Shown: one piece after another, positions 45,501-55,242 of the stretch | Position numbering within the stretch: the first letter of the stretch is position 1 | Layout: the number at the start of each line of letters is the position of its first letter | Assembly: GCA_016711925.1 (NCBI GenBank) | Contig: JADJSA010000013.1 | Coordinates: forward strand, 24,048-88,047 | Source of the DNA: Candidatus Methylophosphatis haderslevensis | GTDB lineage: Bacteria > Pseudomonadota > Gammaproteobacteria > Burkholderiales > Rhodocyclaceae | Direction: 5' to 3' | DNA length: 64,000 bases | Translations under genes and position numbers: made by a program | The notes under the pieces: generated by a model | What the model was told of the DNA's origin: nothing | What the model saw: the letters and a program-made list of their open reading frames with translations, nothing else | Databases searched by the model: none

Positions 45501-48450
45501 CGACACCGCGCGCTTCGCGCCCTTCGACACATAGCCGAGATCGCCATCGGCCTTGTAGCCGACCAGGAACGGCAGTTCCGAGACCAGGGTGGCGGTTTCG
45601 GCCGCCACGCTGCGCCCGCCCTCGGGCTCGAAGGCGCGCGCCAGCACGTGCAGCCGGTAGGTGGCGCGGGCGTATTTGTCGAGGCCGAGATCGAATTCGG
45701 CGTCGCCCTTGTCGTTGGTCTTGCCGTCGGCCAGCTTGTCGCTGTAACCCTCCTTTGCCCGTTGCGGATCGTAGAACACGTAATCGGCATGGCTGCGGAA
45801 CGCCGGGTAGGCGGGCGACAGCGTCAGGGTGGTTTCGACGCGGCGGTTCTCGGCCGCGGTGCCGAACAGATTCTGGACATTGATGCGCGCCTTGAGATCC
45901 TTCGGCTGCACCCAGCCTTCGGTCACTTCGGTCGACAAGCGGGCGGTGACCTTCATGCGGTCGGGCAGGAACTCCTGCACCTTGACCTGCGTGCTGCCGA
46001 TCTGCTGGTGGGCGTGGCCGTCCTTCACCGTGTATAGATTGACGGTGTAGTTGCCGGTGGGCGAAGTCTCCAGCGTCGCGTGGGCGAGCTCGTTAAAGCC
46101 GCCCGCCGCGAGCTTGATCTTCTCGCGCTTGACCACCAGTCCGCGTGCGTCGAGCACCTCGGTTTCCAGCGGCAGCCCGGCAAGGCTCTGCGCGCCCTCC
46201 CGGGTCCAGTTCGCGGCCTTGACCACCATGCCGATGTGGAATGTATCGCCAGGCCGGTAGATGCCGCGGTCGGAGAACAGGTAGGCGCCGAGCTGGTCGG
46301 CAGTGCGCGCATTGGCGATGCCGCCGACATCGAAACGCGAGACGTCGAGATTGCGATCGCCCTTGGTCAGCGGCAGGAAGCTCGTGTCGCCGGCCTTCTT
46401 CACCAGGTACATCAGCGGCGCGCGCTCGCGCGTCAGGTTGTCCGCCTTGGCAAAGCGCGCCATGCCTTGCGCATCGCTGGCCTGCGAGCCAAGCGTGGCG
46501 CCGTTCTTGGCGATCAGGTCGACCGTTGCGCCGGCCACCGGCAGGCCGCTGGCGATCGACTGCACGAACACCACCTGCGTGCCGTCGGTTTCGCGCTTGA
46601 CGATCAGGCCGAGGTCGGTGACCAGGATCAGCCGCTTGTCGACCTTCTGCGTCGGGTCGATCTGCTCGACCGCCTGGCCGTCGCCTTCCGCTTCGCCTTC
46701 CCCTTCGGGTGGCGGCTCGGCGTCGGGCGGCGGCGTGCCCTTCTCGCGCGCCTCGTCGTAGCCCTGCACGGACAGCAGGAAGATGCCGCGCTTGTCCTCG
46801 CCGTCCTTCTTCAGATACTCGGACAGATCGACCGCCTCGTAGTGCGCGCGGCCGTGCTTCAGCTTGGGCAGCGGCACCTTGCGCTCGAAGCGTTCGGACA
46901 GGTTGTCCGGGCCGAAACTGCCGGTGAAATCCGGATTGCTGAAGTTGCCGCTCGACTGCGAGACCAGGTGTTGCAGTTGCCCGGGCAGCACGCGGCCGAT
47001 ATCCACCTTGAGGCCGGGCAGGTCGCGCACCAGCACCGCCACCTTCTTCTCGCCCGACAGCGCGAGCAGCGCGCCCTGGCTCAGGATGCGCAATTCGGCC
47101 GGGAAGGGCGGCACCTGCACGATGCGCTGGTCGCGCTCGCCGAGCAGGTAGCCGCCGAATGACTTGACGCCCTTTTCCGTCTGCACCAGCAGGTAGCGGC
47201 CGACATCGGCCTTGTACTTGAACGAATGCGCCTCGGTGTGCTCGCGCTCGGCCGCCACGGCACTGAGATCGAGCTTCTTGCCCGCCTTGAGGATGGCCGG
47301 CGTGACTTCCCCGACATCGCCCCACGCGTAAGGCTGGGTGCGGTCTTCCGGCTTGCTGTCGGGGTGATGCAGGGGCAGCAGCCAGACGCTGACCGCCTTG
47401 TGCATTTCCTTCTCATGCACGGCCGCGGAGGTCTGCAGCACCAGCACTTGCTCCGGATCGTTCTGGTCGTTCGACACCACGGTCGGCTCGACCTCGCCGA
47501 TCGCCAGGCTGTAGAGGCCGGGAATCGCCACGTTCTGCGTCAGCACCTTGTCCGAGGGCTTGCCGCCGCGCACCGCCTGCACGCCGCTGTCGATGGCGAT
47601 CTCCAGCGTCGTGCCATCCTTGGGGATCGGCAGCGGCTGCGAGTGCAGATAGGCGTTGAGCCTGAGCTTGTCGTAGCTGACGACGAAGCGGGTCTTCTCG
47701 GCGCCGATGCCGAGCACGCCTGCGGCCGCGCCGGCCATGCGCATCTCGACGCGCCTTTCCAGCGCCGCGGCGTCCACGGGATGGCTGAAGTTCAGGCTGA
47801 CGACGGCTTTCTTCAGCGCCGGGTTGACCGGATCCTGATAGAACTCGGCGCTGACGACCTTGGCGACGAAGGCGGGCGCGCGATAGGTGAAATCCCAGGC
47901 GGCCAGCCGCACCTGCGGCGCCACCGCGCTCTTGTCGATGCGTACCCTGAATTCCGCGCCGACCGGCCAGTCGGCTTTCGGCATGAACTCCAGGTTGCGA
48001 TCGTCGCGCCAGCGCCAGGTGCCCTCGATCGCCGGAGATGTCGCCAGACCTTGCGGTCACGTCCTTGCCCACCAGCGCAATCGGCGCCGCGCCGCGTTCG
48101 AACTTGACCAGCAGCGGATTCGGCTTCTTGTCGTTTTCGATCTCGGTGCGCGCCGGCTCCACCAGGCTGAATTTCACTTCGACCGGCCTGGGCCGCGCCT
48201 GCCACCATTTCCAGCCTTGCCACCCGCCGGCGCCGGCGGCGACCAGCAGCGCCAGGATCAGCGCGGCCAGGGCCGGTCGTGCGACGGCTGCGCGGCCTGC
48301 TGCCGCCAGCCGCACGCCCAGCCAGTCGAGCCAGCGCGGCGCCCGCCAACTGAAGTCGCCGAACAGCGACGACACCAGGCCGCCGATGAAAACGAAAAGA
48401 AGCCGGAAGATGTCGCCGATGAACGCAAGCGCGGAAGCGAGAATGGACAT
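42501..48450 (-). pseudogene. yfhM: Bacterial alpha-2-macroglobulin (YfhM-like), one frameshift near the 5' end
   Basis: These ~1,980-residue envelope proteins trap proteases in the periplasm and work with PBP1C. The main frame (47984-42501, 1,827 residues) carries the MG domains, the bait region and a thioester-like CTEQ in FPHLCTEQLVSQAVPA. The N-terminus, MSILASALAFIGDIFRLLF with a membrane segment near 73-92, lies in another frame from ATG 48450. The frames meet near 48040, where GACATCTCCGGCG needs two more bases (or one fewer) to read DISPAIEGTWRWRDDR. Unlike YfhM of enterics there is no obvious lipobox; the anchor is a helix. Confidence 0.88.
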
Positions 48451-48682
48451 GTCGGGTCGGATTCGTGATGGTCTTGTTGGCCTATGCCTTGCGAGTATAA
48501 GGCGCAAGCTGGTCGCCGATGGGTTCGATTGAGACGGCGCCGCGATGGATTGTGGCGCGATTCTGATGGCCAGCGGCGATCGCGCTCCGCTTGACGCGGC
48601 GCCGCAATGCGCGCGAGCCGCCTTGCGCCAGGGCTTTGCGCTACGATGGTGCGCATTCCAAGAAACAACAGGAGACATCCCC

Positions 48683-49321
48683 ATGAGCAGCTTCCACCCG
48701 GGCCAGCGCAGCCTGCAGGACAAATTCGACTCGCGCCGTCTGGCCGACCGCCTCGAGCAGACTATCCTGCACGACGTGATCACCGCCGACGAGGCGGCCT
48801 TCATCGCCAGCCGCGATTTCTTCTTCCTGTCCACGGTGGACGGCGAGGGGCAGCCGCAATGCTCGTTCAAGGGCGGACCGGCGGGCTTCGTCAAGGTGAT
48901 CGACGAGCACACCATCGCCTTTCCATGCTACGACGGCAACGGCATGTTCATGTCGATGGGCAACCTGCTCGCCAATCCGCAACTCGGCCTGCTGTTCATC
49001 GATTTCGAAAAGCCCAACCGCCTGCGGCTCAACGGCACTGCCAGCATTATCGAAAACGACCCGCTGCTGGCCGAGTATCACGAGGCGCAGTTCGTCGTGC
49101 GCGTGACGGTCAGGCAACTTTTCCCGAATTGTCCGCGCTACATCCCGCGCTTGAGCCGCGTGGAAGCCTCGCCCCACATTCCCAGGGCAGGCCGCGAAAC
49201 GCCGTTCGCCAACTGGAAGCAGATCGATTTCATCCGCGATTCGCTGCCGGGCAAGGATTTGAAGCAGGTCGAACAATTGCCGACCATCACCATCGAGGAT
49301 TTCATCGCCTCGATCAACTGA
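48683..49321 (+). CDS. Pyridoxamine 5'-phosphate oxidase-like flavin-binding protein
   Basis: The 212-residue protein has the split-barrel fold pattern: AFIASRDFFFLSTVDGEGQPQCSFKGG, TIAFPCYDGNGMFMSMGNLLANPQLGLLFID, RLRLNGTASI and VRQLFPNCPRYIPR. Such proteins bind FMN or F420-like cofactors. ATG 48683 has AGGAG at good distance; the frame is open to 48545 without conserved sequence. Confidence 0.86.
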   Translation: MSSFHPGQRSLQDKFDSRRLADRLEQTILHDVITADEAAFIASRDFFFLSTVDGEGQPQCSFKGGPAGFVKVIDEHTIAFPCYDGNGMFMSMGNLLANPQLGLLFIDFEKPNRLRLNGTASIIENDPLLAEYHEAQFVVRVTVRQLFPNCPRYIPRLSRVEASPHIPRAGRETPFANWKQIDFIRDSLPGKDLKQVEQLPTITIEDFIASIN

Positions 49322-49404
49322 TCCGGGCGCCGCCCGGACAACGCGTGCGGCGGCCGATCGGCCAGTCCCGTCGCGATGGCCGTCCGAATTGCGCTGAACA
49401 CACC

Positions 49405-50709
49405 TTACCCGACCCCGCCGTTGCGGCTCGCGCGCGATTGTCTTGCCCACTGCAGCGCCTCGTCGGCACGGCGCAAGGCGCTGTCGAAATCCTTCTCCGA
49501 CAGATCGATCTGCGCGACGCCGAAGCTGGCGCCAAGGCCGATCCGGCTGCCGTCGGGCAACGCGACCTGGGTCGCCGAAACGGCCGTTTGCAGGCGCGCG
49601 GCGAGTGCACTCGCCTCGGTGCGCGTCGTCGCGGGCAGCACGAGCAAAAACTCCTGCTCCCCGTAGCGCCCGAGCAGATCGCGCTTGCGCGTAGCCGCGC
49701 CGAGGCACCGGGCCGCCGCCTGCGAGATTGCGTCGGCGGCGGCCTGACCGCGTGCGTCGGCGCCGCGCGCGTTGTGGTCGATGCCGAGCATGACGAGGCC
49801 GATGCCGGCGATCCGCCTGGGTGTCGCGTCTTGCAGTTTTTCGACCTCGCGCTGTCCGTGGCGAACCAGGGCGTCCCGGTCGAGCACGCGCCCGAGCGGA
49901 TCGCTGGCGGCAGACTCGTTCAGGTGCCGCTGCGCTGCCTGCAGGGGCATCGCCCCGCGCCGCATCGCCAGGTAAAGAGCGAGCATGGCCAGTGCGACTA
50001 TCGCGCCCACCAGCGCGGCCGTCGCCAGCACGGCGCGATTGGTCGCCTTGGCGGCGCGCGTGATGTCGACGTAGACCTCGAAGGCGCCGAGAACCCGTTC
50101 GCCGGAAATGACGGGCAGATAGGTTTCGACGATCTGGCGGTTCTCGACCACGCTTCCGCCCAGCTCGGTGAACTGGTTGGTCTGCTTTGCGGTGGAGTCG
50201 ACGACGCCTTCGCGCAGCACCCTGTCGAGCGTCCGGTTGGTGTCGTCGCGGCGTCCGATCAGGCCGCGGTCGCTGCTGTACACCACCCGCTTGTCCGACG
50301 AAAAAATCTTGATCTTGCGGATGCTGAACGGATCGAGGTAGCGGTGGGCGAGCGCATCGATATCGCCGACCCGATCGGCCGGCACGTGCAGCGCCTCGTT
50401 GCCGCTGGAATCGCGCACCAGCAGTTTCGCCCGCTCGTTGGCGAACATCACCTGCCCAACCGAAATCGCCGCCGCTTCGGCGTCGCGGATCATCTGGCCG
50501 CGATAGACCCATTCGATGGCGATCCACGACAGGCCGGCCGCCGTCAGCGCAGCGAGCAGCGCAAGCAGACCAAGCCGCGGCAGCAGGTGCTGCGGATCGT
50601 CGCCGCCGAACAACCAGCCGGGCCAGCGCCGCGCCCGCGCTGCGAGCGGCAGCCTGGCGCGCGCCAAAGCGGTGGACGCTGCGTTGATTTCAGGGCGTCT
50701 GGTTGCCAT
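49405..50709 (-). CDS. Membrane GGDEF-like protein with degenerate signature
   Basis: The 434-residue protein has two membrane helices (about 44-66 and 229-251) enclosing a periplasmic sensor region of about 160 residues, and a C-terminal GGDEF-type domain. The signature reads RYGEQEF instead of RYGG(D/E)EF, so the second Gly and the catalytic acidic residue are replaced, and cyclase activity is unlikely. It could still bind nucleotide or act as a partner. ATG 50709 is used. Confidence 0.82.
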   Translation of the reverse strand: MATRRPEINAASTALARARLPLAARARRWPGWLFGGDDPQHLLPRLGLLALLAALTAAGLSWIAIEWVYRGQMIRDAEAAAISVGQVMFANERAKLLVRDSSGNEALHVPADRVGDIDALAHRYLDPFSIRKIKIFSSDKRVVYSSDRGLIGRRDDTNRTLDRVLREGVVDSTAKQTNQFTELGGSVVENRQIVETYLPVISGERVLGAFEVYVDITRAAKATNRAVLATAALVGAIVALAMLALYLAMRRGAMPLQAAQRHLNESAASDPLGRVLDRDALVRHGQREVEKLQDATPRRIAGIGLVMLGIDHNARGADARGQAAADAISQAAARCLGAATRKRDLLGRYGEQEFLLVLPATTRTEASALAARLQTAVSATQVALPDGSRIGLGASFGVAQIDLSEKDFDSALRRADEALQWARQSRASRNGGVG

Positions 50710-50971
50710 ACGGTTTCTTGCATCCGGTCAAGACTGCGAACAAAAGTGTCTGAATCGACAATGGCTATGCAACCCAAGCCCGATTATGCATCACCGCGCC
50801 AAACCCGCCGCACCTCGGCGCACCGATTCCGCCTGGACCTGGTCGCGCGTGATGGCGCCAGACCGTTGCTGCAGCGGGCCTGCGCCGGCAGCGCGCCGCG
50901 GCGGCTGGACCCGATGAGATGCGGTCGGCAATCCGGTCGCCAATGCGGCCCGGTGATACATTCGGCGTTCC

Positions 50972-52081
50972 ATGCGCCTCACCCACATCCGGCAGCGCCT
51001 GCGCGCCAGCGGCGCCAAAGCCTGCCACGAAGAAATCCTGCTGCGTGCCTGGTCCGCGGCGCTGGCCCTCGGCGGCGGCAAGCGCTTGCCCGGGCATTCC
51101 TTTCCGCTGCAACTGCGCGCCGCCTTGCCGGCGATTGATGCCGAGCTGCAGGCGCTCGGCCGCGTGCGCGCCGAACACGCCGGCGAGGACGGCTCGGCGC
51201 GCCTGCTGGTCGAACTGGCGGACGGGCAGACGGTGGAGGCCGTGCTGCTGCCGCGCGACGGATTATGCGTATCGACTCAGGTCGGCTGCGCGGTGGGCTG
51301 CGTGTTCTGCATGACGGGGCGCGATGGCCTCAAGCGCCAACTCGGCAGCGCGGAGATCGTGGCCCAGGTTGCGCTTGCGCGTTCGCGGCGGGTGGTGCGC
51401 AAGGTGGTGTTCATGGGCATGGGCGAGCCGGCGCATAACCTCGACAACGTGCTCGAAGCGATCGAGCTGCTGGGCACGCTGGGCGGTATCGCGCACAAGA
51501 ATCTGGTGTTCTCGACCGTCGGCGACCGGCGCGTTTTCGAACAACTGCCGCACGCGGCGGTGCGGCCGGCGCTCGCACTGTCGCTGCATTCCACGCGCCC
51601 GGCGGTGCGCGAGATGCTGCTGCCGCGTGCGCCGAGCATCGACCCCGCCGAACTGGTCGAACTCGGCGAGCGCTACGCCCGCGCGACCGGGTATCCGGTG
51701 CAGTACCAGTGGACGCTGCTGGCCGGCGTGAACGACGGCGACGACGAGCTCGACGGCATCGTGCGGCTGCTCGCCGGCAAGTACGCGATCATGAACTTCA
51801 TTCCCTACAACGCGGTCGATAGCCTGGCTTTCAGCCGCCCGGGCCGGGAACGCGCGATGACAATGACGCGCCATCTGCACCAGCACGGCATCCTCAGCGC
51901 CCTGCGCGATTCGGCCGGGCAGGACATCGACGGCGCCTGCGGCCAGTTGCGCGCGCGCCGGATCGACAGCATGCGGCCGGTGCGCTTCGCCGCGCGCGCC
52001 GTCGCCATTCCCGAACCGGCCACGGCTGACGGAAAATGTCAGGGAGGGCAGGCTGCAGGCCGCACCAGACAAGGCTCCTGA
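50972..52081 (+). CDS. RlmN-like radical SAM RNA methyltransferase
   Basis: RlmN-family enzymes methylate C2 of adenosine in 23S rRNA and tRNA. The 369-residue protein has the radical SAM motif CAVGCVFC (Cys106, 110, 113), MGMGEPAHNLDNVLEA, LALSLHSTRP, and the C-terminal catalytic Cys in DIDGACGQLRAR. The asparagine-rich RlmN region is slightly divergent, so a paralogue is possible. The last ~25 residues after RPVRFAARA (from about 52000) are not family-like and run into the integron remnant; the stop is inside a hairpin. Confidence 0.85.
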   Translation: MRLTHIRQRLRASGAKACHEEILLRAWSAALALGGGKRLPGHSFPLQLRAALPAIDAELQALGRVRAEHAGEDGSARLLVELADGQTVEAVLLPRDGLCVSTQVGCAVGCVFCMTGRDGLKRQLGSAEIVAQVALARSRRVVRKVVFMGMGEPAHNLDNVLEAIELLGTLGGIAHKNLVFSTVGDRRVFEQLPHAAVRPALALSLHSTRPAVREMLLPRAPSIDPAELVELGERYARATGYPVQYQWTLLAGVNDGDDELDGIVRLLAGKYAIMNFIPYNAVDSLAFSRPGRERAMTMTRHLHQHGILSALRDSAGQDIDGACGQLRARRIDSMRPVRFAARAVAIPEPATADGKCQGGQAAGRTRQGS

Positions 52082-52653
52082 CACGGCGATGTCAGGAGCC
52101 CCGGCCGCTGCGGCAGCATCAGCGCCCGTCCCTTGCCACCCTTGCCCTCGCGCACGATGATCGTGCCGCGGCTGAAATCGATGTCCGTGACACGAAGCTG
52201 CAGCCCCTCGTTGATCCGCATCCCGGTGCCATACGGCAGCCGGGCAAACAGGCGGTGCTCGCCTTCGAGCAGGCACCGGATGCGGGCCACCTCGCCGGGC
52301 GACAAGACCACCGGCAGTCGGCGCTTCGTGCGCGGCACGCCAGTCTCCGTCATCCGCGGCAAGTCGGTGCCGAGCACCTTGCGGTAGAAGAACAGCAAGG
52401 CCGACAGCGCCTGCCTGTGCGTCGATGCCGCGACGCTGCGGGCATTGGCCAGCCAGAAGAGGAACGCCTCGACCCCGGCGCCGCCCAGCGTTGCCGGGTG
52501 GCGCAAACCGTGGAAACGGATGAACGCCCGCACCCAATGGACATAAACCTCTTCGGTGCGTATGCTGTAGTGCAAATAGCGAATGCGCTCGCGTAGCTGG
52601 TCGAGCACTTTCACGGACTTCAGGGGTGGCAACGAAGGGGTGCCGCTTTTCAC
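52039..52653 (-). pseudogene. intI: Integron integrase IntI, C-terminally truncated
   Basis: The frame from GTG 52653 (alternative TTG 52632) encodes VKVLDQLRERIRYLHYSIRT, HPATLGGAGVEAFLFWLANA, the catalytic Arg region YGTGMRINEGLQLRVTDIDF and the Lys loop GKGGKGRALMLP, all typical of IntI. After about 52113 the sequence is foreign (QRPGLLTSPCQ...), and the IntI-specific C-terminus with the second Arg, His residues and the nucleophile Tyr is missing. About 180 of ~330 residues remain, so it cannot recombine DNA. Confidence 0.85.
52073..52100. terminator. Perfect 11-bp stem-loop at the rlmN / intI junction
   Basis: GGCTCCTGACA (52073-52083) and TGTCAGGAGCC (52090-52100) form a perfect stem with a 6-nt loop. 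It includes the stop codon of the RlmN-like gene and may terminate it. No T-run follows. Confidence 0.5.
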
Positions 52654-52718
52654 GACTTTTTAGTACTGGATGAAGCACCGGCATACAAGCCGGAAAGCCA
52701 ACAGGCAAGCCAGTTTCC

Positions 52719-52796
52719 GCCCAACGAACGACGCCGTTTTAGGGAGCAGGCGTCGGCGTTAACCGGCGAAACTGTCTCCCGATAACAAAGTTGAAC
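52719..52796. other. Candidate attI recombination site
   Basis: GTTGAAC at 52790-52796, preceded by ATAACAAA, fits the core site GTTRRRY and the AACAAAGTT context of attI crossover points. It lies about 140 bp from the intI start on the expected side. An inverse core GCCCAAC (52719-52725) and an inner CGACGCC/GGCGTCG stem (around 52729-52755) are present, so an attC-like reading is possible, but the outer arms pair poorly. Confidence 0.45.
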
Positions 52797-52928
52797 TAAA
52801 CCGCTGGCGCGGTGGATGGGCCGGATCGGCTGCCACCGCGTTTTGCTTGGTGCGTTACTTGCGCATTGAGGCATTGGAGCGAACCCTTCGGAGCGGGGAA
52901 TTTCCCCCGGCTCTGAAGGAGATTTGTC

Positions 52929-53088
52929 ATGACACCCCTAGTTAGGGGGCTGACCGACGCCATGAATCAACGCGGGGTCGGAGCCGCGCACGCAAAAAAA
53001 GTTACGTCGGTGCCATCTACGGCATGGCCAAGCACTACCGGCGAGATCCGGCCGAGTACAGCGCACACGAGGTCGAAGCCTATTTGTT
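52929..53088 (+). pseudogene. N-terminal fragment of a tyrosine recombinase, cut by ISL3
   Basis: ATG 52929, behind GAAGGAG, starts MTPLVRGLTDAMNQRG; after two indels (a G run near 52973 and an A7 run near 52988-52994) it continues as SYVGAIYGMAKHYRRDPAEY and SAHEVEAYLL, the SAM-like N-terminal domain of integrases often seen beside IS91-type elements. The ISL3 copy begins at 53089, and no remainder of the gene is visible in the window. Confidence 0.7.
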
Positions 53089-53095
53089 GGCTTCG

Positions 53096-54341
53096 TCAGT
53101 AGAATCTGTGGGAGAGTTCCGGCTCCGGCAACTTGCCAAGTGCATGATACAAAGCGAGTTCCGCGATGCGGAATGTGCGAAAGCCGTAGGATCTTCTCAT
53201 GGTCACTTTGGCCTTGTTATTGAGGCCCTCGACGACACCGCTGGAGAACCGCTTGCGGGCCCGAAAGTAGTTGAGGATGGTTCGCGATGGTTGCGTAGCG
53301 TCGCAGCGATTTTCTTCATCGGCTCGATGCGCGAGCACATCACGTCGTTGCACCATTGATCGAGGAATTTCCCCGCCCAGGTGGGCGAGTTGTAGTTCCA
53401 GAACTGTTGGAAGTCTTCCTTGAGCAGATAGGCGCGCACGGTCTTCAGGTTGTAGCGCAGCACATCGCGTAATCGGGGGCGTTGTTTGGCGGTCAGGTTG
53501 GTCTTGCGTTTGAGCAGGCACCAGCGGCTCTTCTTCAGTACCGGCTCGTAGCCGTCCTGCGCAAGCCGGCGCGCCTCGCCCGCGCGCACCTCGTCGAGCG
53601 CCTTGTTCATCTTGGCCACGATGTGAAAGCGATCCAGGATGTTCAGCGCATTGACGCAGCGCGTGCGGATCACCTTCAGGTAGGGCTGCCACACGTCGGA
53701 GCAGACGAACTCGATCTTCTCGGCCATCTCCTTGCCGATCAGGATGAAGAACTGCTCGAAGCTCGCCACCGTGCGCTCCCTGCCGATCCACAGCAGGCGC
53801 GTGCAGCCTGCCTCGATCCAGGACGAGCGTCAAATACTTGTGGCCCTTTGGCATAGGCGATCTCGTCGACGCCGATGGCAACAATGGGCCCCAGGGTGCG
53901 CTGCTCCAGCCCCCAGGCCACCACGAACTCGACCGCCTGGCAGACCTTCTCCCACGAGGTATGGAAAGACACCGCCGTCTCCTTCCAGGAGAGCTTCCTT
54001 GCCCAGTGGGCCAGAAACAGCATGTAGGCGCTGGTCAGCTGATGTTTGCCGCAACCCCATGGCACTTGCTCGATCTTGACCCCGCAGGCCCGGCAATCGA
54101 CGCGGCGCATGCGGTACAGTAACAGCACCATGAAGCCCCAGAAGGGAACGAATTCGAAGCGCCGCTGGCTCTGGTGATCGTAGATCGGCCCGCGCTGCTG
54201 GCAGCCGGAACACACCGGCTTGGAGCCGCGCCGAGGCCGCACCTCGATCTCGATGCTCTTGGTTTGTGCGCACAGGCGCGCCTTGTCATAGACGAACCCT
54301 GGAAAGTGCTGGCAGTGGTTCAGAAGGGTGATCAGTTGCAT
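53096..54341 (-). pseudogene. ISL3-family transposase, copy B, frameshifted
   Basis: From ATG 54341 one frame covers the zinc ribbon VCSGCQQRGPIYD, the YRMRRVDCRACGVKIEQVPWG region and the first catalytic Asp in AIGVDEIAYAKGPQVF. Near 53825 the frame shifts; VCSDVWQPYLKVIRTRCVNA carries the second Asp. A further shift near 53270 restores GVVEGLNNKAK with the Glu, and the C-terminal LYHALGKLPEPELSHRF. Two indels at least, at positions different from copy A. Confidence 0.85.
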
Positions 54342-54768
54342 GGGAAAAGCAGCCGTCAAAGAACCGGGCGCCATCGTAGCCGAGCGGGCCCTGGCAGCGT
54401 ATTGCCCGGATCTGGCTGACTGGCCCGCGAGCTGGCGCATCGAGGAACGTGACGTGGCGCCCGGCCAGCAGATCCTCGAATGCTTCAAGCCTTTCCTGCT
54501 GCATTTGCTAAGCCTAGGGCTGTCGAAGAAGACGCTGCACAAGCATCGGGACAACCTCTGGCTTCTGGGCGGTGAGATGATCGGCACGATCTCGAACACG
54601 CCCAGGCTGCGAAAGCGGCCCATTGAAGAGTTGCTGTTCTCGGTGCTCGACGAAGAAGGCGGACCCCTGTTGTCGCATCACGAATCGGAGCAAGAGCAAC
54701 GCGCGTTCGACTCGACCTGCCGCAAATTCTTTCGCTTCCTGCACAATGGCAAAGATCAAATCGCGTAG
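54340..54768 (+). CDS. Passenger ORF of ISL3, intact copy
   Basis: The 142-residue protein starts at ATG 54340, back to back with (and overlapping by two bases) the transposase ATG at 54341 on the other strand. It reads MGKAAVKEPGAIVAERA, DWPASWRIEERDVAPGQQIL, FKPFLLHLLSLGLSKKTLHK and ends FFRFLHNGKDQIA. The helical middle with 'LSKKTLHKHRDNLWLLGG' is faintly like a recombinase N-terminal SAM domain, but I cannot assign a family. The same gene is frameshifted in copy A. Confidence 0.65.
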   Translation: MGKAAVKEPGAIVAERALAAYCPDLADWPASWRIEERDVAPGQQILECFKPFLLHLLSLGLSKKTLHKHRDNLWLLGGEMIGTISNTPRLRKRPIEELLFSVLDEEGGPLLSHHESEQEQRAFDSTCRKFFRFLHNGKDQIA

Positions 54769-55242
54769 TGTGAATGCTCACCCGAAGCAAGCCGGCAAGT
54801 GCCCAGGGGTGGATAGCCGACGGGATCTGCCAGCACACCCGGGCCAAGACAAGGGCAGATGGTTGCGCGTGGCCCGGGCAGAGGTGTTCGGAGATTCGAG
54901 GCGAATGCGGTCGACGCCACACCGCCGGCGCCGATTCCGTCAAGGGTCACTTGTCCGGGGCACGGCTTTGGTACGACGGCAACCTCAATTCGGCCAAGGA
55001 TCGTGGAATTGCCCCGGCGTTGAGCGGACAGGTGCGCCCTTGACGGCGCGCCAATCGCTACGCTGTTGGTTGGGCATGGCGGAAGGCCTCTCCTCCGCCA
55101 TGCCCTACCAGCCAGCGCAGCAGTTCTTCTATTGAAAGCGCATCCGCGTCATTCAGCAAATGCACACCGCCAAGCGCCGATCATGCTGCCGCCGGTCCTT
55201 CGAAGACTCCGAAAACCACCCACAGATTCCCCCGACGAACCC

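Larger units (their letters stand above)
53089..55242 (-). mobile_element. ISL3-family element, copy B
   Basis: Same element as at 23795-25926 in opposite orientation, 2,154 bp. Ends are GGCTTCGTCAGTAG at 53089 and GGGTTCGTCGGGGG read inward from 55242, both continuing AATCTGTGGG. The flanks (CTATTTGTT on the left, TAAAAAAAG on the right) do not match, so there is no target duplication. The left flank is the recombinase gene, the right flank the IS3 orfA tail. Confidence 0.85.

Noticed and set aside
42453..46037. 1,194-codon ORF on the plus strand
   Set aside because: It mirrors the alpha-2-macroglobulin gene codon for codon on the other strand; composition is dominated by Arg, Gln, His, Val and it has no domains.
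52719..52796. Full attC cassette site
   Set aside because: Core sequences GCCCAAC and GTTGAAC are present, but the arms do not pair well and there is no cassette ORF; an attI crossover reading is more economical.
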